From Chitinophagales bacterium (GTDB lineage Bacteria; Bacteroidota; Bacteroidia; Chitinophagales; Chitinophagaceae), in NCBI GenBank assembly GCA_015654495.1, contig JAATGW010000405.1:1-5505 (forward strand): 5,505 nucleotides of DNA, written 5' to 3'. Below the pieces are notes generated by a model, which was given only the letters and a program-made list of their open reading frames with translations, made no database searches and was not told the DNA's origin. Both the position numbers and the translations under genes were made by a program. Below are positions 1 to 5,505 of this stretch, in pieces. Every line of letters begins with the position of its first letter. Within the stretch, counting starts at the first letter, position 1.

Positions 1-1784
1 CCCGCTGAAACAGTGCCATTCGCCTGCCTGGGATCTGTTCCATTTAATGTATAAAAAATATTGCCTTTGCCATTCGTATTAGTCATGGTTAGTGATGTAC
101 CTGAAGTTGTAATGCCTCCTTCGCGGCTAAAGCCCGGCGCGAGCAGCAATGGATAGTATCCCTCTGCACGCAGCGCATTTATAAATCGCTGAACGTTACC
201 CTGCATCAAACCAGCTACGCGGTTTACTTCCGGTTGCCAGTGCTGATTTTTTGTGCGCGTTACACCATCTCCCAACGCATCACCCCAACGTGCAGATTCT
301 GCAATGATGGCATTGCTGATAAAATTATTTAGTGTTGTCCATCTTGAAATGGAAGCTGCGTCAGTCATAGCGCCGCTGCCGAAGCAGTTTCTGTTCACAC
401 GATCAGCAAATAAATTCATGAACTCACTGTTCTTTCTTAATGAATGCCAGAGTTGCACAAGCAAAGTATTTCCTGTGGTTTTATCGCTTCTGAAATCAGG
501 ATGTACCCATGCGCCATTACTCCCTCCATTGCTCACATCGAATGTCCACTCGCCATCCCACGCAAAATATTTATTTGCTGTTATCGTGTGGCCATTACGG
601 TTACCTCCCTGAAAATTATTCGCCGGCCAGTCTGTCATTCCCATCATCCAGGTAATTATCAGGTAGTCTATAAAATTTTCAATATCCAGATAACCCTTCA
701 TTTCCTGGTAATTCGTGGCTACTGACATATCCTTTTTAACCAGTGGGCCGGACAAATAACTAAGCCTTGTACCATCCCCGCTTCTTATTCCATCGGAATC
801 AAAACTCAGCCAATCTTCATAATTTCCCCCAAAATATTTTGCCTGAAAGCCTGCATCAGGCCGTTCTGCCGGATTATATAATCCCCAGTACAAACCATTT
901 ACATAAAGGTGAACGAAAGTGCCCTGAGATCCTGTTCCTGAAACAGCTATTTGAGAGCTCCTGTACCATTCATCGCGTGTATATTCTGTTCGGTCAGGAT
1001 TCCAGTTCCTTGCCCAGGAACGGTTGTTTCCGCCACGAAGCACTACTTTTCCCTTAATGAATTGATTTGTTGCTGAGTTACCATTCAATGGTGCATTTTT
1101 AAAAATATTGGATTGCACTCCTGCACCTCCGTTTGCATTATCAAATGTTAGTCTCAACGAACGTTTCAGACGTAGATGACTATGCGCTTCCACGCCAACT
1201 TCAAGCTGTTCATTCTGTGCCGGATTATTCGCGTATAAAATTTCCGCTGACGCAGGCACTTCTATATCTCCATCATACATTGACTGGAAACTGGCTTTAT
1301 CCAATACCAGCGATATCGATGGAATTTCTTTCAGACCCTTAAGCAGATCAGCGCTGTAAGCCGGATTATTAACAACCGATTGGTCCATAGCATAATCCTG
1401 AATCGCTGTTGAAGTTCCAGCTCCCAGTAGATAGGATTTATTCGGCCATCCCGGAATATTTGCCGGTTGGCGGATCACATCATTCAAAAAAATATAGGAA
1501 TGAGTTTGCACAGGAGTTGCTATTCCTCCACTTACTCCTATCACGCGGATTACACTGGTGGTGCTAATACTGATAGGTGCAGTATAAACAGTTCCTGTAC
1601 TAACGGTTGGCTCTGTGCCATTTGTTGTGTATCGTAGCTGTTGCCCTGCCAAACCTGATAGCGTAAGTGAAAACGGACCGGAATAAAAACCACGCGGCTG
1701 AGAAAAATTAACTGACTGAGAAATTAAAAAAAATGGAAGGCATACGAAAGCAATAGTCGATACGACTGTTCTACAAAGGTTCAT
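1..1784 (-). CDS. CotH-family secreted protein with chitobiase-type modules (partial, C-terminus outside window)
   Basis: An uninterrupted minus-strand frame runs from ATG at 1784-1782 to the left edge (594 codons, no stop). Residues 1 to about 24 form a signal peptide (hydrophobic core IAFVCLPFFLI). Residues about 28-97 resemble an Fn3-associated/chitobiase C-terminal beta-sandwich (GFYSGPFSLTLS, then LRYTTNGTEPT at 50-60). The middle is CotH-like: GLYWGLYNPAERPD at 297-310 matches the family's G-x-Y-x-G-x-Y-x-x-x-E-x-x-D signature, DWPANN at 385-390 is followed by NRNG at 395-398, and KYFAWDGEWTFD is at 405-416. A second chitobiase-like motif (YTLNGTDP, around 578-585) begins before the edge. 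CotH proteins are atypical protein kinases in spore coats, and secreted Bacteroidota members have mostly unknown substrates. Kinase activity here is inference. No other in-frame ATG lies close upstream, and there is no clear ribosome binding site. A C-terminal sorting domain cannot be seen. Confidence 0.9.
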   Translation of the reverse strand, partial: MNLCRTVVSTIAFVCLPFFLISQSVNFSQPRGFYSGPFSLTLSGLAGQQLRYTTNGTEPTVSTGTVYTAPISISTTSVIRVIGVSGGIATPVQTHSYIFLNDVIRQPANIPGWPNKSYLLGAGTSTAIQDYAMDQSVVNNPAYSADLLKGLKEIPSISLVLDKASFQSMYDGDIEVPASAEILYANNPAQNEQLEVGVEAHSHLRLKRSLRLTFDNANGGAGVQSNIFKNAPLNGNSATNQFIKGKVVLRGGNNRSWARNWNPDRTEYTRDEWYRSSQIAVSGTGSQGTFVHLYVNGLYWGLYNPAERPDAGFQAKYFGGNYEDWLSFDSDGIRSGDGTRLSYLSGPLVKKDMSVATNYQEMKGYLDIENFIDYLIITWMMGMTDWPANNFQGGNRNGHTITANKYFAWDGEWTFDVSNGGSNGAWVHPDFRSDKTTGNTLLVQLWHSLRKNSEFMNLFADRVNRNCFGSGAMTDAASISRWTTLNNFISNAIIAESARWGDALGDGVTRTKNQHWQPEVNRVAGLMQGNVQRFINALRAEGYYPLLLAPGFSREGGITTSGTSLTMTNTNGKGNIFYTLNGTDPRQANGTVSA

Positions 1785-1825
1785 GGCTGAGCAATTAAAG
1801 GTTATTCCAATAGTTAGAAACAACT

Positions 1826-1859
1826 GTCTTAAATAAAAAAATCGGTCTTAAACAAAAAA
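1826..1859. repeat. Two-copy tandem A-rich repeat upstream of cotH-like gene
   Basis: GTCTTAAATAAAAAA (1826-1840) recurs as GTCTTAAACAAAAAA (1845-1859). They match at 14 of 15 positions and are offset by 19 bases, close to two helical turns. The repeat lies 42-75 bases upstream of the cotH start, where an activator or an AT-rich upstream promoter element would sit. The right copy also forms the T-run of the terminator-like hairpin when read on the minus strand. A regulatory role is inference; low-complexity A-tracts can match by chance. Confidence 0.5.
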
Positions 1860-1876
1860 GAGTACGGGAGTACTTC
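1850..1876 (-). terminator. Terminator-like hairpin with T-run, upstream of cotH-like gene
   Basis: On the minus strand AGTAC-TCCC-GTACT (1874-1861) is followed by C and six T residues (1859-1854). This is the form of an intrinsic terminator, but the stem is only 5 bp with two G-C pairs, so it would be weak. No gene lies upstream of it on that strand within the intergenic region. If real, it would end a small RNA or attenuate the cotH leader. On the plus strand the same bases read as two GAGTAC direct repeats 8 bases apart, so a protein-binding site is an equal alternative. Confidence 0.3.
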
Positions 1877-1887
1877 TTATGGAAGGA

Positions 1888-1919
1888 GGTCTGGACAGGG
1901 AAACTGTAAAAATCAGACC
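1888..1919. other. Nested inverted repeat (candidate structured leader RNA)
   Basis: GGTCTG (1888-1893) is complementary to CAGACC (1914-1919). Inside it ACAG (1895-1898) pairs with CTGT (1904-1907) around a GGAAA loop. Together they make a two-tier hairpin with an asymmetric internal loop of 1 and 6 bases. It lies directly before the T-run hairpin when read toward cotH, so the two could form one folded leader or small RNA. The pairing is seen in the sequence; the function is not known. Confidence 0.35.
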
Positions 1920-2221
1920 ACTACTAATATGAGTCAGACTAACGGTGGGAACTTTCGCTATGGGTAAATTTCTCCCCTTGTTCTGTGTCTTAACCTCGTA
2001 ACCAATTCCCGAGAGACTTCGTTTTTCCTTTTATGATATACTCCAATTTTTCTGAGCTGCTACTCTTTCTACAAAATTTAACCGAATTTCCGGGAACAGG
2101 TTTTCAGTGTTTTGCTGTAATTCAACAATCTAACTGCTGCACTACTAAGTTGGTTTTGAGCTGCTTAAAAAATGGCAAAAATTAATCCGGACAGGAATAT
2201 AAACTATCGGCAAAATGTATT

Positions 2222-2240
2222 TACTTTGTATTTCAAAGTA
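2222..2240. promoter_or_regulatory. Perfect inverted repeat, likely operator/promoter of the membrane-protein gene
   Basis: TACTTTG (2222-2228) and CAAAGTA (2234-2240) are exact reverse complements separated by TATTT. The site ends 10 bases before the ATG at 2251. The left arm resembles a Bacteroidota -7 box (TAnnTTTG with one base missing), so a repressor bound here would cover the promoter or transcription start. The symmetry fits a dimeric winged-helix regulator, but no regulator gene is in the window. No clear TTG -33 element is seen at the expected distance upstream. Confidence 0.5.
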
Positions 2241-2250
2241 CTTTTAAATC

Positions 2251-2742
2251 ATGGACACAAAAGAAGTGATTTTAAAAAAAATCCGTGCCTGGCTTCTGTT
2301 TTTTATTGTAGCATTAATATTAAGCGGTATCACGGCCTTCCCACTGGAAATGGAATTGAGATGGCTTTCAGGCAGCTGGCCGGAAAACAATTCAGGACTA
2401 TACCTCTGGCTCAACAGATGTTACCTGGCAATTCAGGAAACAAACAACAAATATCCTTTTCTTGCCTACGGTTACGACTGGCTGGCATTTGCGCATATCG
2501 TGATTGCGACGGCATTTATCGGCCCCTTTCAGGATCCGGTCCGGAATATCTGGATTATTCAGTGGGGCAGGATTGCCTGCATCCTGGTTATCCCTCTTGC
2601 ATTTATTGCCGGAGAAATCCGGGGCATCCCTTTCTGGTGGAGAATGATTGATTGTTCGTTCGGAATTATTGGGATAATCCCGCTTACAATCTGTTACAGG
2701 AAAATAAAATTATTAGAAACGATGATGGTAGTCAGCAAATAG
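2251..2742 (+). CDS. Conserved four-helix integral membrane protein, unknown function
   Basis: A 163-residue protein with a basic N-terminus (KEVILKKIRAW) and four predicted membrane segments: about 13-33, 72-93, 103-121 and 132-149. The loop between helices 1 and 2 (34-70) is aromatic-rich and probably extracytoplasmic. Features that look conserved are AFPLE at 29-33, YPFLAYGYDWLAFAHI at 68-83, IGPFQDPVRNIW at 90-101 and GIPFWWRMIDCSFG at 125-138. Polar residues at or near membrane faces (D76, H82, D95, R98, D134) could bind a ligand or cofactor. I recognise the pattern as a family of small membrane proteins common in Bacteroidota, but no function is known to me. It has an ATG start with no Shine-Dalgarno sequence and follows the inverted repeat at 2222-2240. 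The next gene starts 45 bases on, so co-transcription is likely. A longer frame opening at 2172 is out of phase and is not the gene. Confidence 0.85.
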   Translation: MDTKEVILKKIRAWLLFFIVALILSGITAFPLEMELRWLSGSWPENNSGLYLWLNRCYLAIQETNNKYPFLAYGYDWLAFAHIVIATAFIGPFQDPVRNIWIIQWGRIACILVIPLAFIAGEIRGIPFWWRMIDCSFGIIGIIPLTICYRKIKLLETMMVVSK

Positions 2743-2787
2743 GTGGAGATGTAAATCCCTGACTATTCATCATCGAAAAAAATTAAA

Positions 2788-3588
2788 ATGAAAAATACAG
2801 GACTGGAAAAATTTGTGGACGATAATTCAATCGTCCTTAAAATCTGGAGCACAACAGATGTTACACTATTTATTTTTGCAGGAGCTTCTGCAGAATTTGC
2901 ATTGAACAAGGAAGTCGACTGGCTTTTTTATACAGGCAAACTCCCGGCTGATCCGATAGGCCGGTTATTTTCAACAATAGCTTATGCACAGCAGATCATC
3001 TTTTCCGGTAACGGCGCTGCGCTCGCATCTATTGATAAAATAAACAGTATTCACGCAGGAATTGAAGCTTCAAGGGGCCGGCAAATTTCTATGGCTGCAT
3101 ATAAAGATGTTTTATACATGCTGATATTCTATTCCATTTCCGCTTATGAACTGCTTGAACGTAAACTGACTTCGGCCGAAAAAGATGAGGTCGTAAGTTC
3201 CTTTAAAAGAATCGGGGAAAGAATGCATCTTAACGGAATCCCTGATAACTACGCCGATTGGAAACAATATTATTCAATGCATTTAAACTCCAATCTGGTT
3301 TATAGCCATTACACAGAAAAATTATTTAAACAGTATAGAAAAAACCTGGGTTGGTTCAGGTACCTGATATTGATCGAAGTTCAAAAGTTGCTTGTATCAG
3401 ACAGGGTGCGTGAACTGCTGGGCTTCCGGAAATCAATCATTATGAAATTGCCCGTCAGTATTTACAATATTGTGAGGAATTTCAAAATTCACAAAAGGGT
3501 AATAATATCGCTGGTTCCTGAAAAATTTAAACAGCAGGTGGAAGAACTTGATCAGCTAAATACGGATAACAGGGAAAGGGCTGCCTGA
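2788..3588 (+). CDS. DUF2236 / MpaB-type oxygenase-like protein (putative haem protein)
   Basis: A 266-residue soluble, helix-rich protein without a signal peptide. Residues about 20-160 match the DUF2236 pattern: FIFAGASAEFALNKEVDWL at 28-46, LPADPIGRLFSTIAYAQQIIF at 52-72, INSIHAGIEASRG at 85-97, AYKDVLYMLIFYSISAYELLER at 104-125, then an EKDEVVSSFKRIGERM helix. This superfamily includes haem-b enzymes such as the rubber oxygenase Lcp and fungal MpaB. R59 and T63 (RxxxT) followed by H89 resemble the Lcp haem-pocket Arg, Thr and axial His, so haem binding is plausible. That alignment is from memory. The C-terminal 100 residues are basic and aromatic (YRKNLGWFRYLILIEVQKLL) and may contact the membrane. 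The substrate is unknown. It is probably co-transcribed with the membrane protein upstream (45-base gap) and perhaps with the gene 41 bases downstream. A purine-rich GGTGGAG stretch lies well upstream of the start (2743-2749), too far to act as its ribosome binding site. Confidence 0.8.
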   Translation: MKNTGLEKFVDDNSIVLKIWSTTDVTLFIFAGASAEFALNKEVDWLFYTGKLPADPIGRLFSTIAYAQQIIFSGNGAALASIDKINSIHAGIEASRGRQISMAAYKDVLYMLIFYSISAYELLERKLTSAEKDEVVSSFKRIGERMHLNGIPDNYADWKQYYSMHLNSNLVYSHYTEKLFKQYRKNLGWFRYLILIEVQKLLVSDRVRELLGFRKSIIMKLPVSIYNIVRNFKIHKRVIISLVPEKFKQQVEELDQLNTDNRERAA

Positions 3589-3619
3589 ATTGAATTTTCT
3601 TTTATAATTTAACGCAGTC

Positions 3620-3624
3620 AAAGG
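3620..3624 (+). promoter_or_regulatory. Shine-Dalgarno-like AAAGG favouring the ATG at 3630
   Basis: AAAGG sits five bases before the ATG at 3630 and is the main support for the long form of the GDPD-like protein. Because Bacteroidota initiation depends little on Shine-Dalgarno pairing, it does not rule out a downstream GTG start that would give a conventional signal peptide. Confidence 0.3.
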
Positions 3625-3629
3625 CCCAT

Positions 3630-4532
3630 ATGACTGAAACTATTCCGCGAAATGAACCGATCGGCGATTGTGCTCTATTTGTTTTTCAGAAAATCATTAC
3701 AGAAAGGAAAAAGTACTGCAGGTCAGTGAATCCTGTGATTCAACAGTCTTTTGTAAATATTAAATTTTTTGTTCTCCTTGCTTTTAATCTTTTTCCGGCT
3801 GTCAGCATGCATGCACAACCGAACATATATTCCCCTGCCAACCTTCATTCACATAATGACTACGACAGGTCTGATCCTTTTTACAAAGCATTTGATGCAG
3901 GTTTCGGAAGCATTGAGGCGGATATTTTTTTGCAGAATGGTAAACTGCTGGTGGCGCATGAAATTACAGAACTTGAAAACAGAAGAAATCTGGAATCGAT
4001 GTACCTGAAGCCGATACAAAAGGTGATCAGGAAAAACGGTTCCTACCTGTCAGCCGGGCATAAGCGTACACTTATCTTACTTATCGATATTAAATCTGCA
4101 GCCAGACCTGCCCTCGATACGCTCGTGCAGGTATTGAAAAAATATCCGGAATTAACGGAGTCGCCGGTTCTGAAAATAACCATCTCCGGTAACAGACCAC
4201 CACTACAGGAATGGAATCTCTTTCCTCCTTTTATTTATTTTGATGGGATTGCAGGCCGGCCATATCCTGACAGTCTGTTAAACCGCCTGGCTTTATTCAG
4301 CGACAATTTTAAAAGCTACAGCAGCTGGACGGGAGTAGGTTCAATTGATGAAAAAGAAAAACAAAAACTGCTTTCAGCAATTGAATATGCCCACAAACTC
4401 AATAAAATGGTCCGGTTCTGGAATGCCCCTGATTCAGAAAATGCATGGGCTGAATTTATAAAACTGGGAACTGACCTGATGAATACTGACCATACCGAAG
4501 AAGCTGCTGCATATTTCAGGAAACTTAAGTAG
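3630..4532 (+). CDS. Exported GDPD / PI-PLC-like phosphodiesterase family protein
   Basis: A 300-residue protein of the PLC-like phosphodiesterase TIM-barrel superfamily. HSHNDY at 73-78 supplies the first catalytic His (H75). SIEADIF at 94-100 gives the metal-ligand pair E96 and D98. LLVAH at 106-110 gives the second His (H110). LLIDIK at 150-155 matches the acid-x-Lys strand of the GDPD fold. MVRFWNAPD (260-268) and MNTDH (284-288) form the C-terminal strands, so the active site looks intact. Family members hydrolyse glycerophosphodiesters or related lipid head groups. A signal sequence (IKFFVLLAFNLFPAVSMHA, about 44-62) predicts export with cleavage before Q63. The start is uncertain. The ATG at 3630 has AAAGG five bases upstream but puts 43 extra residues before the signal core. 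A GTG at 3729 or 3738 would give a normal signal peptide. Confidence 0.82.
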   Translation: MTETIPRNEPIGDCALFVFQKIITERKKYCRSVNPVIQQSFVNIKFFVLLAFNLFPAVSMHAQPNIYSPANLHSHNDYDRSDPFYKAFDAGFGSIEADIFLQNGKLLVAHEITELENRRNLESMYLKPIQKVIRKNGSYLSAGHKRTLILLIDIKSAARPALDTLVQVLKKYPELTESPVLKITISGNRPPLQEWNLFPPFIYFDGIAGRPYPDSLLNRLALFSDNFKSYSSWTGVGSIDEKEKQKLLSAIEYAHKLNKMVRFWNAPDSENAWAEFIKLGTDLMNTDHTEEAAAYFRKLK

Positions 4533-4535
4533 CTT

Positions 4536-4583
4536 GGCTACGTTAAACGTTCAACCTTGAACGTTTAACGTAAAGCGTTAGCC
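4536..4583. repeat. Heptamer-based inverted repeat between GDPD-like and VOC genes
   Basis: TACGTTAAACGTTCAA (4539-4554) and TTGAACGTTTAACGTA (4557-4572) are perfect 16-bp reverse complements around CC. An outer GGCTA/TAGCC pair (4536-4540, 4579-4583) can also align. The element also reads as about six heptamers on the pattern AACGTTN (4539-4580). It starts four bases after the upstream stop codon and ends directly before the VOC start codon. As RNA it would form a long stable hairpin able to slow transcription or hide the translation start. It has no T-run, so it is not a classic terminator. A repetitive palindromic element spread through the genome is the simplest reading. Confidence 0.85.
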
Positions 4584-5483
4584 ATGTTGAAAATACATGA
4601 AAAAATCACCTACGGCCTGCTGATGCAGGGAAAGGCAGAAGAAGCAGCAGTTTTTTACGCAAGCGTTTTTCCATACGCAGCCATTCAGCAAATAACCCGT
4701 TTTGGTGAAGAAGGAAAAGAATTGCATCACCAGGAACCAGGTTCTGTACTGGCTGTAAATTTCATCATCGTAGATGCAAAATTTGTTGCAATAAACGGAG
4801 GACCTGAATGCACTATTAATCCTTCGATTTCATTTTTTGTGGTTTGCGAAACGGTTGACGAAACAAATCAGATCTGGGAAAAATTAGCAACCGGTGGGAA
4901 AATTCTGATGCCCATAGATAAATATCCATGGAGTGAGCGATACGGTTGGATCCAGGATAAGTTCGGATTGAGCTGGGAAATTTCTTTTGGAAAGATTTCG
5001 GACACTGGTCAGAAAATTTCACCTACCCTACTCTTCACAGGTGCACAGTTCCCACGCGCAAAAGAAGCGATTCAATTTTATACATCTGTTTTTCCTGAGT
5101 CTGGAATTAGTGGTATCCTTACGTATGGTCCAAATGAAGAACAACCGGAAGGAACCGTTAAACATGCAATGTTTCAGCTCTTCAATCAGAATTTTATGGC
5201 AATGGACAGTAGCCCGGGTCATAACTTTCAGTTTAATGAAGCCATCTCTGTTATTATAAACTGTGATAGCCAGAAAGAAATTGATTATTTCTGGGAGAAA
5301 CTCACCGGCGAAGGCGGCGAAGAAAGCTATTGTGGCTGGTTGAAAGATAAATTCGGAATAAGCTGGCAGGTATCTCCTGATTTTCTGGATGAAGCAATGC
5401 AGGACCATGCAAGATCTGCACGCATTTTGAACCAGGTAATGCAAATGCGAAAACTGGATTATGAAAAATTGAAGAACACTTAA
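4584..5483 (+). CDS. Tandem VOC / PhnB-like (3-demethylubiquinone-9 3-methyltransferase-type) protein
   Basis: A 299-residue cytosolic protein made of two homologous PhnB-like modules. Module 1 (about 7-135) has AEEAAVFYASVFP at 18-30, WEKL at 98-101 and YGWIQDKFGLSWEI at 120-133. Module 2 (about 145-265) repeats these as AKEAIQFYTSVFP at 159-171, WEKL at 237-240 and CGWLKDKFGISWQV at 250-263. A charged helical tail (265-299) follows. Single-module relatives form dimers of paired beta-alpha-beta-beta-beta units, so this fusion may fold as an internal dimer. PhnB-like VOC proteins are often annotated after a methyltransferase, but their reactions are mostly undefined and no substrate can be assigned here. 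The start ATG at 4584 follows the heptamer repeat with no Shine-Dalgarno sequence. The LKIHEKITYGLLMQG opening is typical of the family. Confidence 0.88.
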   Translation: MLKIHEKITYGLLMQGKAEEAAVFYASVFPYAAIQQITRFGEEGKELHHQEPGSVLAVNFIIVDAKFVAINGGPECTINPSISFFVVCETVDETNQIWEKLATGGKILMPIDKYPWSERYGWIQDKFGLSWEISFGKISDTGQKISPTLLFTGAQFPRAKEAIQFYTSVFPESGISGILTYGPNEEQPEGTVKHAMFQLFNQNFMAMDSSPGHNFQFNEAISVIINCDSQKEIDYFWEKLTGEGGEESYCGWLKDKFGISWQVSPDFLDEAMQDHARSARILNQVMQMRKLDYEKLKNT

Positions 5484-5505
5484 AACGTTCAACGTTCAAC
5501 GTTTA
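5484..5505. repeat. AACGTTN heptamer repeat after the VOC gene (runs off the edge)
   Basis: Directly after the TAA stop (5481-5483) come AACGTTC (5484-5490), AACGTTC (5491-5497) and AACGTTT (5498-5504), cut by the window end. These are the same units as in the inverted repeat at 4539-4572, so the VOC gene is bracketed on both sides. The missing part may complete a second palindrome. Confidence 0.8.

Larger units (their letters stand above)
1785..2250. other. Divergent intergenic region between cotH-like gene and membrane-protein gene
   Basis: This 466-base stretch separates two divergently transcribed genes and must hold both promoters. No convincing protein-coding frame is seen. A plus-strand frame opening at 2172 only overlaps the real gene at 2251 out of frame. 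The left third is structured (tandem A-rich repeat 1826-1859, hairpins 1850-1876 and 1888-1919). The right end carries the inverted repeat 2222-2240. I see nothing recognisable in about 1980-2200, and no clear match to the Bacteroidota -33/-7 promoter (TTTG, then TAnnTTTG) except the near-match at 2222-2228. Confidence 0.8.

Noticed and set aside
253..1342. Several plus-strand frames of 69-119 codons across the left third
   Set aside because: They lie antisense to the continuous 594-codon minus-strand CotH-like frame, which has a signal peptide and recognisable motifs. Their products are low in family-like features.
1980..2200. Possible RNA gene or small peptide in the middle of the divergent intergenic region
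   Set aside because: No stable paired structure, tRNA-like fold or coding frame with a plausible start could be supported.
2172..2651. A 159-codon plus-strand frame starting upstream of the membrane protein
   Set aside because: It overlaps the 2251-2742 gene in another phase. The 2251 frame has coherent membrane segments and conserved-looking motifs; the 2172 frame does not.
2412..2864. A 13-base exact match, CAACAGATGTTAC, at 2412-2424 and 2852-2864
   Set aside because: It is read in unrelated protein contexts in two different genes, and one such match in 5.5 kb is not unexpected by chance.
4584..5483. Glyoxalase I or antibiotic-resistance role for the VOC protein
   Set aside because: The WEKL and GWxxDKFGxSW motifs place it with PhnB-like members. 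Nothing specific to glyoxalase or fosfomycin/bleomycin resistance proteins is seen.
5028..5492. A 154-codon minus-strand frame with hydrophobic stretches
   Set aside because: It is antisense to the second VOC module, whose tandem motifs make the plus-strand reading secure.

Overview
The window looks like a chromosomal segment of a Bacteroidota bacterium, probably near Chitinophagaceae. This rests on protein types rather than on any marker gene. They are a secreted CotH-like protein with chitobiase-type beta-sandwich modules, an exported GDPD-like phosphodiesterase of the 'HSHNDY' type, a DUF2236/MpaB-type protein and a tandem PhnB-like protein. The DNA is moderately AT-rich and start codons mostly lack a clear Shine-Dalgarno sequence, as is usual in that phylum. 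No rRNA, tRNA, CRISPR array, transposase or phage gene is visible.

Layout. Positions 1-1784 (minus strand) hold the first 594 codons of a CotH-family protein. Its C-terminus lies beyond the left edge, so it is a partial gene. It is followed by a 466-base divergent intergenic region (1785-2250) with a tandem A-rich repeat, two stacked hairpins ending in a T-run in the cotH direction, and a perfect 7-bp inverted repeat just before the rightward genes. From 2251 four genes run rightwards: a four-helix membrane protein (2251-2742), a DUF2236/MpaB-like putative haem protein (2788-3588), an exported GDPD-like phosphodiesterase (3630-4532) and a two-domain VOC/PhnB-like protein (4584-5483). The first three are 45 and 41 bases apart and could be one transcript. 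The fourth is separated by a 16-bp-arm inverted repeat built from heptamers of the type AACGTTN. The same heptamers restart directly after its stop codon and run off the right edge.

How the genes may work together. There is no clear shared pathway. The CotH-like protein and the GDPD-like enzyme are both predicted to be exported and may act on the cell surface or on scavenged phosphodiesters. The membrane protein and DUF2236 protein may be co-expressed from the inverted-repeat promoter region. The VOC protein looks like a separate unit bracketed by short repeats. I see no convincing new multi-gene system. The features most worth a second look are the heptamer repeats around the VOC gene, the structured leader upstream of cotH, and the operator-like inverted repeat at 2222-2240.
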